Of a stretch of DNA of 64,000 nt, positions 54,291-62,725 are shown piece by piece; position 1 is the first letter of the stretch; each line of letters begins with the position of its first letter. The DNA is from Eubacterium sp. AF22-8LB (GTDB taxonomy: Bacteria > Bacillota_I > Bacilli_A > Erysipelotrichales > Erysipelotrichaceae). Position numbers and translations under genes: made by a program. Below the pieces are notes generated by a model. It was not told the origin of the DNA. It ran no database searches and saw only the letters and a program-made list of their open reading frames with translations. Location of the stretch: assembly GCF_003458715.1 (NCBI RefSeq), contig NZ_QRVI01000012.1:1-64000 (forward strand). Reading direction: 5' to 3'.

Positions 54291-55728
54291 ATACGTTAAT
54301 TGCAGCGTGCATTCCTAATGCATCTTTTTCTTTAGCTAGAATTGGATCAATGAATTCTTTGAAGAATTCTTCTGTTTGTTGAACTGAACGTCCTACGAAG
54401 TTTTCTGGTTTCATGATTGAAAGAATTTGTTCTTTTGTCATGCCAAACTTAGGATCAGCAGCAATACGATCGATTAAATCGTTTGGTTTTCCTTCTTCTT
54501 TAACGACACGTCCAGCTGCCATTGAGTGTTGACGAATCAATTCGTGCAATTCTTGACGGTCCCCACCAGCTTTAACAGCGTCCATCATGATGTTCTCTGT
54601 TGCCATGAATGGCAATTCTTTTAATAGGTTAGCTTCTACAACCTTTGGATATACAAATAGACCATCACTTACATTTAAGTAAAGATCTAATAGTCCATCT
54701 GTAGCTAAAAAGGCTTCGGCAATAGAGATACGTTTGTTTGCTGAGTCATCTAATGTTCTTTCAAACCATTGTGTACTTGCTGTGATTGCTGGGTTGATTG
54801 AATCGGCAATAATATAGTTAGCTAAGGCAGCCATTCTTTCTGAACGCATAGGATTACGTTTGTAGGCCATTGCACTTGAACCAATTTGCGATTTTTCAAA
54901 TGGTTCTTCAATTTCTTTCATATGTTGTAATAAACGAATATCATTACTGAATTTGTGTGCACTTTGAGCAATTTGAACTAATACTTGTAAAACTTGTGTA
55001 TCATATTTACGTGTATATGTTTGTCCACTTACAGCGAAGTATTGGTCATATCCAAGTTTTTCACAAATCTTTTCATCTAAAGCTTTAACCTTGTCTGTAT
55101 CACCTTCAAACAATTCCATAAAGCTTGCTTGTGTACCAGTTGTACCTTTACATCCTAATAATTTCTTATTGTCTAATAAGTGTTGGATTTCCATGTAATC
55201 CATATATAAGTCTTGCGCCCATAGGCTAGCTCTTTTTCCAACTGTTGTTGGCTGTGCAGGCTGGAAGTGTGTAAAGGCAAGACATGGCATGTCTTTGTAT
55301 TTTAATGCAAATTCTTCTAATTTTTCTAATACATTGACAATTTTCTTTTGTACAAGCTCTAAAGCTTCGTGCATAATAATCAAATCTGTGTTATCACCTA
55401 CATAACAGCTTGTAGCACCTAAGTGAATGATTCCTTTTGCCTTAGGACATTGTACTCCATATGCATATACGTGTGACATAACGTCGTGGCGTACTTCTTT
55501 TTCTCTTGCTTTGGCAACATCGTAGTTAATATCCAATGCGTGTGCTTTCAATTCTTCGATTTGTTCATCTGTGATGTCTAATCCAAGTTCTTTTTCTGAT
55601 TCAGCAAGAGCAATCCAAAGTCTTCTCCAAGTCGTAAATTTCTTGTCGTTTGAAAATAATGCTTGCATTTCCTTTGATGCGTATCTCTGTGAAAGAGGAG
55701 ATTGGTAATATTCGTTCATTTGTTCCAC
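54289..55728 (-). CDS. purB: adenylosuccinate lyase
   Basis: Fumarase-superfamily enzyme of purine synthesis, 479 aa. The HLGATSCYVGDNTDL segment carries the catalytic-type His/Ser region and SSAMAYKRNPMRSE is the superfamily signature loop. It acts at two steps, on SAICAR and adenylosuccinate. Divergent from murT with overlapping promoters; no purine riboswitch seen. Confidence 0.94.
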   Translation of the reverse strand: MEQMNEYYQSPLSQRYASKEMQALFSNDKKFTTWRRLWIALAESEKELGLDITDEQIEELKAHALDINYDVAKAREKEVRHDVMSHVYAYGVQCPKAKGIIHLGATSCYVGDNTDLIIMHEALELVQKKIVNVLEKLEEFALKYKDMPCLAFTHFQPAQPTTVGKRASLWAQDLYMDYMEIQHLLDNKKLLGCKGTTGTQASFMELFEGDTDKVKALDEKICEKLGYDQYFAVSGQTYTRKYDTQVLQVLVQIAQSAHKFSNDIRLLQHMKEIEEPFEKSQIGSSAMAYKRNPMRSERMAALANYIIADSINPAITASTQWFERTLDDSANKRISIAEAFLATDGLLDLYLNVSDGLFVYPKVVEANLLKELPFMATENIMMDAVKAGGDRQELHELIRQHSMAAGRVVKEEGKPNDLIDRIAADPKFGMTKEQILSIMKPENFVGRSVQQTEEFFKEFIDPILAKEKDALGMHAAINV

Positions 55729-55759
55729 CTATTCTAGTTAGTTTTTCTCTAACAGTAAT

Positions 55760-55788
55760 ATTATATGTGTTTCAATTTTTAAATTCAA
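55760..55788 (-). promoter_or_regulatory. purB promoter
   Basis: Minus strand TTGAAT, a 17-nt spacer and TATAAT. Confidence 0.65.
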
Positions 55789-55806
55789 CTTCAATTGTTG
55801 TATAAT
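55779..55806 (+). promoter_or_regulatory. murT-gatD promoter
   Basis: TTAAAT, a 16-nt spacer and TATAAT, overlapping the divergent purB promoter. Confidence 0.55.
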
Positions 55807-55831
55807 AAAAGAGTATGGAAAAGGAGCGTTT

Positions 55832-57148
55832 ATGAAAACTTTATCTATATTATCTACAAAGCTAAGTGCTTGGGGCTTACACTTAATTGGAAGAGGTGGA
55901 TCGATGCCTGGTTCTATTGGTTGTAAGGTCGATGCGAATATATTAACAAAATTAAAATTCAATGGTCCTGTGATTCTTGTGACGGGTACTAATGGGAAAA
56001 CGAGTACAGCCAATATGATTACAGACTTGTTTGAAAAGGCAGACTATCATGTTATTTCCAATCGTAAAGGCGATAACTTAAAAGCTGGTATTGTGACTAC
56101 TTTACTTACGAATAGTAAATTAAACGGCGAAATCAAGGCCAATGCGGTTGTACTAGAATGTGATGAATTAAATGTAAGACATATTCTTCCATTTATTCCG
56201 GTTACGGATTTTGTGGTCAATAACTTCTTCCGTGATCAATTGGATCGTGCTCGTGAAATGGAGCAATTGATTGATTCGATTGAAAAGGTGTTGCCAGAAT
56301 ATAAGGAGCGTTTAATTTTAAATGGAAATGATCCAAATGTTGTACGTTTAAATTTAGTTGCGAAGAATGCAAGTATCTCTTATTTTGGTATGGATGAAAA
56401 CAAGTATTCGGTTAAAACTACAAAAGAGGCGAGTGAAGGCAAGTTCTGTCCAAAGTGTGGAGCTCGATTGGAATATGATTTTTATCAATATTCTCATATT
56501 GGTAAATTCCATTGTTCTAAATGTGATTTTGAATCACCTGCATTAAATACTTGTTTAAAGGATATTGATTTGGATAAGGAAACTTTTGTATGTGATCAAA
56601 CAACATTTAAATCTCCATATGAAGGTATGTATTCTATGTATAATTGTGCGGTTGTATTGAATATGGCTAAAAATTATGGTATTTCTCTAGATTGTGTTAA
56701 ATCTGTATTTAGTCATGCTCCTCAGCCTGCAGGAAGAAATGAAATGTTTAAATCGGAGGATCAGACTTGTATTTTAAATTTAGTTAAGAATCCTACGGGA
56801 GCTAACGAGGTTATGAAGGTCATTGAAAAGGATCCTTCGGATAAAACGATTGTGATTGTATTAAATGATCGTGAGCAGGATGGAACAGATGTAAGCTGGA
56901 TTTATGATACTTTCTTTGAAAAAATTATGACGAATAGCACAAAGGAAATTATTTGTACAGGGCTTCGTGCGAATGATATGGCATTGCGTATTTATTATGG
57001 TGGATATGAGGGGCCATTAAGTGTTGTTGATACGTTGGATGTTGCAGTTAAAGCAGCTTTAGCAAGTAAGCGTACAACCTATGCGATTGCAACATATACG
57101 GCATTATTACCTACGCGAAATGCAATCAAAAAGGAGATGGGTCTATGA
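55832..57148 (+). CDS. murT: lipid II isoglutaminyl synthase subunit MurT
   Basis: Mur-ligase-like subunit, 438 aa, which with GatD amidates the D-Glu of lipid II to D-isoglutamine. The ATP motif is VTGTNGKTS. A zinc-ribbon insertion with CPKCG and CSKC (about residues 208-232) and a C-terminal DUF1727 domain (NPTGANEVM) are typical. SD AAGGAG. Overlaps gatD by 4 bp. Confidence 0.94.
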   Translation: MKTLSILSTKLSAWGLHLIGRGGSMPGSIGCKVDANILTKLKFNGPVILVTGTNGKTSTANMITDLFEKADYHVISNRKGDNLKAGIVTTLLTNSKLNGEIKANAVVLECDELNVRHILPFIPVTDFVVNNFFRDQLDRAREMEQLIDSIEKVLPEYKERLILNGNDPNVVRLNLVAKNASISYFGMDENKYSVKTTKEASEGKFCPKCGARLEYDFYQYSHIGKFHCSKCDFESPALNTCLKDIDLDKETFVCDQTTFKSPYEGMYSMYNCAVVLNMAKNYGISLDCVKSVFSHAPQPAGRNEMFKSEDQTCILNLVKNPTGANEVMKVIEKDPSDKTIVIVLNDREQDGTDVSWIYDTFFEKIMTNSTKEIICTGLRANDMALRIYYGGYEGPLSVVDTLDVAVKAALASKRTTYAIATYTALLPTRNAIKKEMGL

Positions 57149-57876
57149 AAGTAGTTTGGATGTATCATGATATCATGGATCTATATGGGGATAAGGGAAA
57201 TATGATGGTTCTTAAAAAACGTTGTTTAGACCGTGGTATTCCTTTTGAACTGGATACTTGTGGTATTGGTGAAGAAAAAGATTTAAGTGAATATGATTTG
57301 ATTTTCTTAGGTGGTGGTGCAGATAAGGAACAAATCAGTTTGATTCCTGATTTATTATCGCGTAAAGAAAACATCAAGAAGGCTATGGACGAAAAAACAT
57401 TTGTGCTTTTGATTTGTGGTGGTTATCAATTATTTGGTCAATATTATATAGCTGCCAATAATGAAAAGATTTCCGGTTTACAGTTTTATGATTATTATAC
57501 AGATACAGGAAAAGCGGGAAGTCGTTGTATTGGAAATATTGTGATTGATGCAAACCTGGATGGTCTTCAGACGCGTATTGTTGGTTTTGAAAACCATGGT
57601 GGTCAAACATTGAATGTCAAACATCCTTTAGGGAAGGTCGTAAAAGGTTATGGTAATAGTTTTGGCGCTGGTTATGAAGGATTTTATGACGGAAAAATTT
57701 TAGGTACTTATTTACATGGTCCATTGCTTCCGAAAAACCCAGAGGTTGCTGATTTTGTCATTTCAAAAGCGCTTCAAAAGAGAAATCCAGATTTCAAATA
57801 TAGTGATTTGAAGCCTTTAGAAGATAAGTTTGAAAAAATGGCTCGTGAGGCTGTGTTTAAAAAACTAGAAATATAA
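57145..57876 (+). CDS. gatD: lipid II isoglutaminyl synthase subunit GatD
   Basis: Class I glutaminase-like amidotransferase, 243 aa, supplying ammonia to MurT. The nucleophile Cys is in LLICGGYQLFG; the His lies in TYLHGPLL. ATGA overlap with murT. Amidated lipid II is required for normal cross-linking in many Gram-positives. Confidence 0.94.
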   Translation: MKVVWMYHDIMDLYGDKGNMMVLKKRCLDRGIPFELDTCGIGEEKDLSEYDLIFLGGGADKEQISLIPDLLSRKENIKKAMDEKTFVLLICGGYQLFGQYYIAANNEKISGLQFYDYYTDTGKAGSRCIGNIVIDANLDGLQTRIVGFENHGGQTLNVKHPLGKVVKGYGNSFGAGYEGFYDGKILGTYLHGPLLPKNPEVADFVISKALQKRNPDFKYSDLKPLEDKFEKMAREAVFKKLEI

Positions 57877-57880
57877 AAAA

Positions 57881-57966
57881 AGATGTCAAATGACATCTAA
57901 AAACATAGTACTAAGGGGTTTTATTATATTTTGACTCGAACGAATGATTGTGTACTATGTTTTTTA
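57881..57966. terminator. double inverted repeat / terminators downstream of gatD
   Basis: Hairpin 1: AGATGTCA-AA-TGACATCT (57881-57898), with its T-run only on the minus strand. Hairpin 2: AAACATAGTAC (57901-57911) pairs with GTACTATGTTT (57952-57962) around a 40-nt loop and has T-runs on both strands. It can end gatD transcripts, and also a minus-strand transcript from near 57990. Confidence 0.65.
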
Positions 57967-58000
57967 ACACTCACTCCTTTCATGGTTTTAGTATATATAT

Positions 58001-58027
58001 TATATTGACATTATATATGTCAATATA
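58001..58027. promoter_or_regulatory. large inverted repeat before the secreted nuclease
   Basis: TATATTGACAT-TATAT-ATGTCAATATA, perfect 11-bp arms, 12 bp before the nuclease start. It overlaps TTGACA (minus strand) with TATATA at 18 nt, so a repressor bound here could control both directions. Confidence 0.6.
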
Positions 58028-58039
58028 GTGAGGGCTTAT

Positions 58040-58885
58040 ATGAAAAAATTAATATTATCAATTGCGTTGATATTAATGAATCTAACTACGCCTATATCGG
58101 CTTATGAGATTGATTCCATACCAGATTATGATGGGGCTGCCTATGTTGAGATTCATGATAATGAACCTGAATTTGATGCGAAGGATATGAATAAGAAAAG
58201 CTTTGAATCTTATTCAAATCTGGATGACTTAAATCGTCCGGGTGTTGCGTATGCGAATGTTTCCAAAGATTTAATGCCAACCACGAAGCGTGGTAGTATT
58301 GGTATGGTAAAGCCTGTTGGATGGCATACAATTCGTTATAAGGGAATTGATGGTAAGTACTTATATAATCGTTGTCATTTAATTGGATATCAGTTAACAG
58401 GTGAAAATGCGAATCGGAAAAATTTAATAACGGGAACGCGCTATTTAAATGTAGAGGGTATGCTACCTTTTGAAAATGAGGTTACGCAATATATAAAGAA
58501 GACGAATCATCATGTGCTATATCGGGTAACACCAATATATGAGGGTGATAATCTGATTGCGGATGGTGTTCAGATTGAGGCATATTCTGTAGAAGATAAA
58601 GGCCAGGGTATATCGTTTAATGTATTTTGTTATAACGTGCAGCCAGGTATTACGATTGATTATAAAACGGGAGATTCAAGCCGCTCGAAAGAGAATATTA
58701 TAAAAGAGTATGAGGTTAAGGAAGATACAACGTCTTATATTTTGAATGTGAATACACATAAATTTCATAATCCAACATGTTCGAGTGTTCGATTAATGAA
58801 AGATGAAAATAAGATTGAATCACATGATTCTAGAGATGCATTGATTCAGCAGGGGTATGCTCCTTGTAAAAACTGCAATCCATAG
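58040..58885 (+). CDS. secreted DNA/RNA non-specific endonuclease
   Basis: 281-residue exported nuclease. Signal peptide MKKLILSIALILMNLTTPISA, then an EndA-type nuclease domain with NRCHLIGYQLTG (catalytic His) and NLITGTRYLNVEGMLPFE. The C terminus is a separate small module with KFHNPTCSSVRLM and GYAPCKNCNP, a Cys-rich unit often attached to secreted nucleases. The ATG at 58040 follows GAGGG; an in-frame GTG lies four codons earlier. May serve nucleotide scavenging, competence or defence against extracellular DNA (inference). Confidence 0.88.
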   Translation: MKKLILSIALILMNLTTPISAYEIDSIPDYDGAAYVEIHDNEPEFDAKDMNKKSFESYSNLDDLNRPGVAYANVSKDLMPTTKRGSIGMVKPVGWHTIRYKGIDGKYLYNRCHLIGYQLTGENANRKNLITGTRYLNVEGMLPFENEVTQYIKKTNHHVLYRVTPIYEGDNLIADGVQIEAYSVEDKGQGISFNVFCYNVQPGITIDYKTGDSSRSKENIIKEYEVKEDTTSYILNVNTHKFHNPTCSSVRLMKDENKIESHDSRDALIQQGYAPCKNCNP

Positions 58886-58894
58886 GAGATCAAA

Positions 58895-59806
58895 ATGAAA
58901 AAAATAGTTACAATGCTTTGTGTATGTGTTTTATCTTTATCATTATTTGGTTGTTCAAAACCAGAAAATAATGTGGAACTAAAAAAGAATGTTTCATGTC
59001 AATTATTAGATGTTTTAACAATCACAAATGAATCTGATAATTCTACTTACTATTATTATTTAGCTAGTATTGAGAATAAGGGAAAGAAGCCTTATAATAC
59101 ACAAAATCTATCTTATCGTGTTACGGATGATAATGAGAAAGAAATTAGTGTCATTGATAAATATCAGTCAACACCTACATATGTGATCAATAAAGGTCAA
59201 AATACGTATATCTATGGTTATATTGGCTTTCCGAATAATGACCAGAAAAATTTAGGTATTTCTTTCAACAACAAGAAGCAATTTTTGCCTTTTAAAGCTT
59301 TCAAGATTCGTAAGGCAAGTGATAAAAATGTAAAAGATTCGAAGGAATTAAAATACACTTTCTTTGAGGATGACACGTTAAAAATGGATGTGGATGCTTC
59401 AAAGGCAAAATATGTGTATGAAAATAATGAAACAGTATTAAAAAATGTAAAGATTACATATAAGAATAAAACGGATTCTCGTATTATTGTTCCTTATTTA
59501 ACTCCAAGTGCAACTCTAGAAGGTATTGATTTAGAGGATAAGGGTGAATTTAAAAGTATGGAAGAAATTCAAAAGCATGATTTTACAACGAATGGTATGG
59601 CTCCTAAAACGCAAAGCTTTAAAGCAAGTGTCACAGGATACGTGCTATATTTCTTAGATAAGAAACAAACTGTAAATACCGAAATTGAATTCCATTTTGG
59701 CAATGCAGCTCCGGATTTCACAGATAAAAATACAAAGCCATTTATTGTACATATGAATTCAAAAGCGTTTGGAAAATCAAATACATTTAAGATTGGACTT
59801 GAATAA
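58895..59806 (+). CDS. lipoprotein of unknown function
   Basis: 303-residue predicted lipoprotein with lipobox LFGC at the end of a signal peptide (Cys19). The rest is hydrophilic and beta-rich, perhaps two Ig-like or DUF5067-like domains (ASIENKGKKPYN... and KNVKITYKNKTDSR...). It lies 9 bp after the nuclease gene with RBS AGGAG, so the two are probably co-transcribed. No family was recognised with confidence. Confidence 0.75.
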   Translation: MKKIVTMLCVCVLSLSLFGCSKPENNVELKKNVSCQLLDVLTITNESDNSTYYYYLASIENKGKKPYNTQNLSYRVTDDNEKEISVIDKYQSTPTYVINKGQNTYIYGYIGFPNNDQKNLGISFNNKKQFLPFKAFKIRKASDKNVKDSKELKYTFFEDDTLKMDVDASKAKYVYENNETVLKNVKITYKNKTDSRIIVPYLTPSATLEGIDLEDKGEFKSMEEIQKHDFTTNGMAPKTQSFKASVTGYVLYFLDKKQTVNTEIEFHFGNAAPDFTDKNTKPFIVHMNSKAFGKSNTFKIGLE

Positions 59807-59820
59807 AGTCCTTTTCTTTT
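59795..59820 (+). terminator. terminator after the lipoprotein gene
   Basis: 6-bp stem GGACTT/AAGTCC spanning the stop codon, followed by TTTTCTTTTT. Confidence 0.7.
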
Positions 59821-59857
59821 TAGTTCACATTGTTGTATAATTTTTGCGGTGATTTAA

Positions 59858-60706
59858 ATGAAAGATAAAAAAGGTTTAGTTCTTGAAGGTGGAGGCTTTC
59901 GAGGCATGTATACTTGTGGTGTCATTGATGTATTCATGGAAAATGACATTGAATTTGATCATGTGGTTGGTGTAAGTGCCGGTGCCGCTTTTGGATGTAA
60001 TATTAAGTCGAAACAAATTGGTCGTGCTTTACGCTATAACAAGCGCTTTTGTCAGGATCCAAGATATTCGAGTTTAAAAAGTTTTATTACAACCGGTGAT
60101 CTTTACAATAAAGAGTTTGCGTATGGAGTTGTACCTACATTATTAGATCCGTTTGATACTAAGGTATTTAAAGAAAATCCATTGCGTTTTACGCTTGTAT
60201 GTACAGATATCCATACAGGAAAGCCAGTATATCATGATATTGAAGATGGGGATGCTTTAGATATTGAATGGATTCGTGCTTCGGCATCGATTCCTGTTGT
60301 ATCAAAGCCAGTAAAACTTGATGGGTATGAATTATTAGATGGTGGTGTCAGTGATTCAATTCCAGTTGAGTGGATGTTGCAGCAGCATCCAACAAAAACA
60401 GTTGTTGTTTTAACACGTGATAAAAGCTATCGCAAAGAACCGATGAAATTTATGGGTATTATAAAAAGGACGCTAAAAGAATACCCTAAATTAATTGAGT
60501 CATTAGAAACACGTCATAGGCGTTATAATGAAACGTTAGAAAAAATAGATCAGCTTGAAAGGGAAGGTAAAATATTTGTAATCCGACCTTCTAAACCGAT
60601 TGCGTGTGCAATGATTGAAAAGGATCCCAATCATCTTCAAGAAATTTATGATATTGGAAGATGTGATGCATTGAATTGTCTTAAAGATTTAAAAGAATAT
60701 TTGTGA
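59858..60706 (+). CDS. patatin-like phospholipase
   Basis: 282-residue patatin-family lipid acyl hydrolase. The oxyanion motif is EGGGFRGMYTCGV, the nucleophile Ser is in GVSAGAAFG, and the catalytic Asp is in LLDGGVSDSIP. No signal peptide. SD GGTGAT follows a TATAAT box. Single-gene unit. Confidence 0.9.
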   Translation: MKDKKGLVLEGGGFRGMYTCGVIDVFMENDIEFDHVVGVSAGAAFGCNIKSKQIGRALRYNKRFCQDPRYSSLKSFITTGDLYNKEFAYGVVPTLLDPFDTKVFKENPLRFTLVCTDIHTGKPVYHDIEDGDALDIEWIRASASIPVVSKPVKLDGYELLDGGVSDSIPVEWMLQQHPTKTVVVLTRDKSYRKEPMKFMGIIKRTLKEYPKLIESLETRHRRYNETLEKIDQLEREGKIFVIRPSKPIACAMIEKDPNHLQEIYDIGRCDALNCLKDLKEYL

Positions 60707-60718
60707 AGTACTTCACAA
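60701..60718. promoter_or_regulatory. Rex-like palindrome
   Basis: TTGTGAAGTACTTCACAA, a perfect 18-bp palindrome fitting TTGTGAANNNNTTCACAA, the general Rex consensus. It overlaps the patatin stop and lies about 65 bp before a small membrane protein gene. Confidence 0.45.
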
Positions 60719-60784
60719 TCATAAAAGGGTATTTTCAAAGTTCATAAGTTTTGATAAACTAAAACAAATTTAGGAGATGGTTCA

Positions 60785-61036
60785 ATGAAGTTTTTTAAAA
60801 AGCCTGGGCGCATTCTATTAACGATTATGATTATACTCGCAATGATATGTCCGTATCGTGTTCATATGTATAAAACTAAAATTGAAGAAATTCAATCTGG
60901 TAAACTTCAAATTGAAGATATGCCATATGCAGCATCGGATCTTCATCCGTATTCTGCATATTTGATGGCAATCCCATATATCATAATCGAAGTGACATTA
61001 TTATCTTTATATTACGTAAGAACCAGAGATGCATAG
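60785..61036 (+). CDS. small two-helix membrane protein
   Basis: 83-residue protein with hydrophobic stretches at about residues 10-25 and 57-78 and a charged loop between. RBS GGAGATGG is well placed. No family recognised. It is the last gene before an accessory region of repeats and broken mobile-element genes. Confidence 0.65.
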   Translation: MKFFKKPGRILLTIMIILAMICPYRVHMYKTKIEEIQSGKLQIEDMPYAASDLHPYSAYLMAIPYIIIEVTLLSLYYVRTRDA

Positions 61037-61522
61037 ACTCTCTGATTTAACTTGAAAACAAAAAAGATGAACAACTATACGTCTCAATGCAAATAAGAAG
61101 ATCTATAATATAAAGCAGTTATTATCAGATATGCGTTACAATTGTATATAAAGATACAAAACATAATAACTACATGTTTCATTGCACTTTAAATGTAATA
61201 TGCCTGGTTTATAAAAATAACTTCATTAAACAAAAGCAGATTTGTTAATAATCCTACATTATTTAATAAATCCGCTCTTTTTTATATCTATAAATATTAC
61301 ATAAGGTACATTATGCGAAGTTCTTGCTCTTTTTAAGAAGCCTATTCATTTGCTTTATTGTTTTCATGAAACTAACAGCTTCTTTAAGAAACTAACAACT
61401 TCTTTTACTAAAATATCTTGTTTACGTAATATGAAACTAACAGCTTCTTTTACGAAAAAGATTTGTTCTAACTTCATGAAACTAAGAACTTCCAAAGTTT
61501 GTTTTGCTCATTTGTGAATGCA
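61037..61522. other. gene-poor accessory stretch
   Basis: About 490 bp with no convincing gene. It is AT-rich with scattered stops, and holds the 18-bp repeats described separately. It may mark the edge of an acquired segment. Confidence 0.6.
61368..61495 (+). repeat. four 18-bp imperfect direct repeats
   Basis: GAAACTAACAGCTTCTTT at 61368, 61388 (one change) and 61433, plus a diverged copy at 61478. Spacings are 20, 45 and 45 bp, the last two forming a degenerate 45-bp tandem unit. Two copies are preceded by AT and read MKLTAS in frame. Not CRISPR-like: spacing is uneven and the repeats are short. Confidence 0.75.
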
Positions 61523-61555
61523 CAAAAAAACAAAGAAACATTGAGTCTCTTTGTT
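61523..61555 (-). terminator. terminator of the Tn7-type ATPase remnant
   Basis: Minus strand stem ACAAAGA/TCTTTGT followed by TTTTTTTG. Confidence 0.7.
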
Positions 61556-62149
61556 CTATGCATTCGAGATGTAATCACAGATGTTCTTAGATGCAGGTGC
61601 TTTTGATGAAGGTCTTCTCTTTTTACGAGTTGGGTTTCGTGTGATGATGGCAACTACCTCTTTAGCAACTTCAGTTGGTTTCATACGATGATATTCATCT
61701 TCTGCCAAGATTTGTCGAACATATCGTGCGATATCGTCTGATGTTACATCTGTATAGATTTGATGCACTTTGCCAATCACGATGTTGATCATCTTGCTTT
61801 CGTAAGCTAAGTTCTCAACATTTGTTTCTGGCATCTCGTATTTGTTCTTGTCACTTTCGGCAAGCATCAGAATCTGTTCATCTTCCATTTCTTCAACCTT
61901 TGCCTGATTGACCATGTCGATAGCTCCCTTCAGCTGACCAAAGTGTTTCTTGCTGACTGACTTGATGAACTTTTCGTTAATGATGACGATTGTACCCTTT
62001 GACCGATTGTCCAGATATTCAATCATGATCCATTTGTACAGCCAGATGAGCATATTGATGATTCCACCTGTACACTCATACAGAGTATCTGAAAGCTCTT
62101 GTGCCTGTTCTTTCGTAATCGGTTTATCAAGCCACTGCCAAGTTAAAAG
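61556..62149 (-). pseudogene. C-terminal remnant of a Tn7/Tn5053-type transposition ATPase (TnsC/TniB-like)
   Basis: Open frame of about 198 codons without a start at its 5' end. The first part, LLTWQWLDKPITKEQA, then TLYECTGGIINMLIWLYKW and IIINEKFI-like VIINEKFIKSVSKKHF, matches the C-terminal lid region of TnsC/TniB AAA+ proteins. No Walker motifs remain. The frame continues upstream across a TAG at 62150-62152 (GVFQLPVE before the stop) and then merges with a regulator gene on the other strand. An internal ATG at 62053 gives 165 aa, but that is unlikely to be functional. Confidence 0.6.
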
Positions 62150-62168
62150 CTACTCAACAGGAAGTTGA

Positions 62169-62363
62169 AATACTCCTAATATCCGAGAAATCCGAGATCA
62201 GCGTGGCATTTACCAAGATGACCTTACCGCTGCTATCGGATTCAGCACCAAAACTGTCGGCAGGATAGAACGTGGGGACAGCACCCCATCTGCCGAGTTT
62301 ATACTACGGATTTCTAAATACTTTAATTTATTGGTGGAAGATGTATTCCATGTAGAAGATTGA
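62169..62363 (+). pseudogene. XRE-family HTH regulator lacking a start codon
   Basis: 64-codon frame reading NTPNIREIRDQRG..., with a helix-turn-helix (YQDDLTAAIGFSTKTVGRIE) and the common PSAEFILRISKYF end, closed by TGA and a strong terminator. The codon before Asn is TGA and there is no in-frame ATG, GTG or TTG. A single inserted base after TTG (TTG-A-AAT) could explain the lost start. The abrupt abutment with the ATPase remnant suggests a deletion junction. Confidence 0.6.
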
Positions 62364-62391
62364 GCTGGGTAGATGCCACCCAGCTCTTTTT
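62362..62391 (+). terminator. terminator of the XRE regulator
   Basis: Perfect 9-bp stem GAGCTGGGT/ACCCAGCTC with a 7-nt loop and TTTTT. Confidence 0.93.
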
Positions 62392-62725
62392 ATGTTTGAA
62401 TCGTCAACCTTCAATTCGATTATGTTTTCATCTCCAAACACATTTTTTCATCCAATGCAATGTTATATTAAATGAAAAAATCATTTGATATCATAACAAA
62501 AGTTATATTATTCTCTTCTTATATGTGCATATAATCCCAACTATAATGATAGTTATGTAATAAAGAATAGTACGAGCATTTTTAATTTTATCAGCTATCA
62601 TAATTCTGTATGCCTCCTTCTTCCATGAGATTACAGCAAACGTAGTAGTAATGTCTATCAAAAGGCTTTTACATATTAGATAAAAGCATGAAAAATTTCT
62701 TTTACATAGCTTAATTGCGGTCTAT
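62392..62725. other. AT-rich gene-poor stretch
   Basis: Between the XRE remnant and the sensor kinase. Apart from the 32-codon minus-strand ORF listed separately and some AT-only inverted repeats, nothing could be recognised. Confidence 0.5.
62503..62601 (-). CDS. possible 32-aa single-helix membrane peptide
   Basis: Minus-strand ORF with GGAGG 11 nt before ATG. The product has a basic N terminus, a hydrophobic core (ILYYITIIIVGIIC) and a basic end (YKKRII). It lies downstream of the sensor kinase gene in the same direction. Small size and loose SD spacing keep confidence low. Confidence 0.3.
   Translation of the reverse strand: MIADKIKNARTILYYITIIIVGIICTYKKRII

Noticed and set aside
55729..55831. 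Purine riboswitch before purB
   Set aside because: The short purB leader lacks the conserved three-way junction, and only overlapping divergent promoters are seen.
61368..61495. CRISPR array
   Set aside because: The repeats are only 18 bp and imperfect, the spacing is uneven (20, 45, 45), and no cas gene is near.
61556..62053. Intact 165-aa gene
   Set aside because: The frame stays open and homologous upstream of the ATG, so this is the tail of a larger, truncated ATPase gene.
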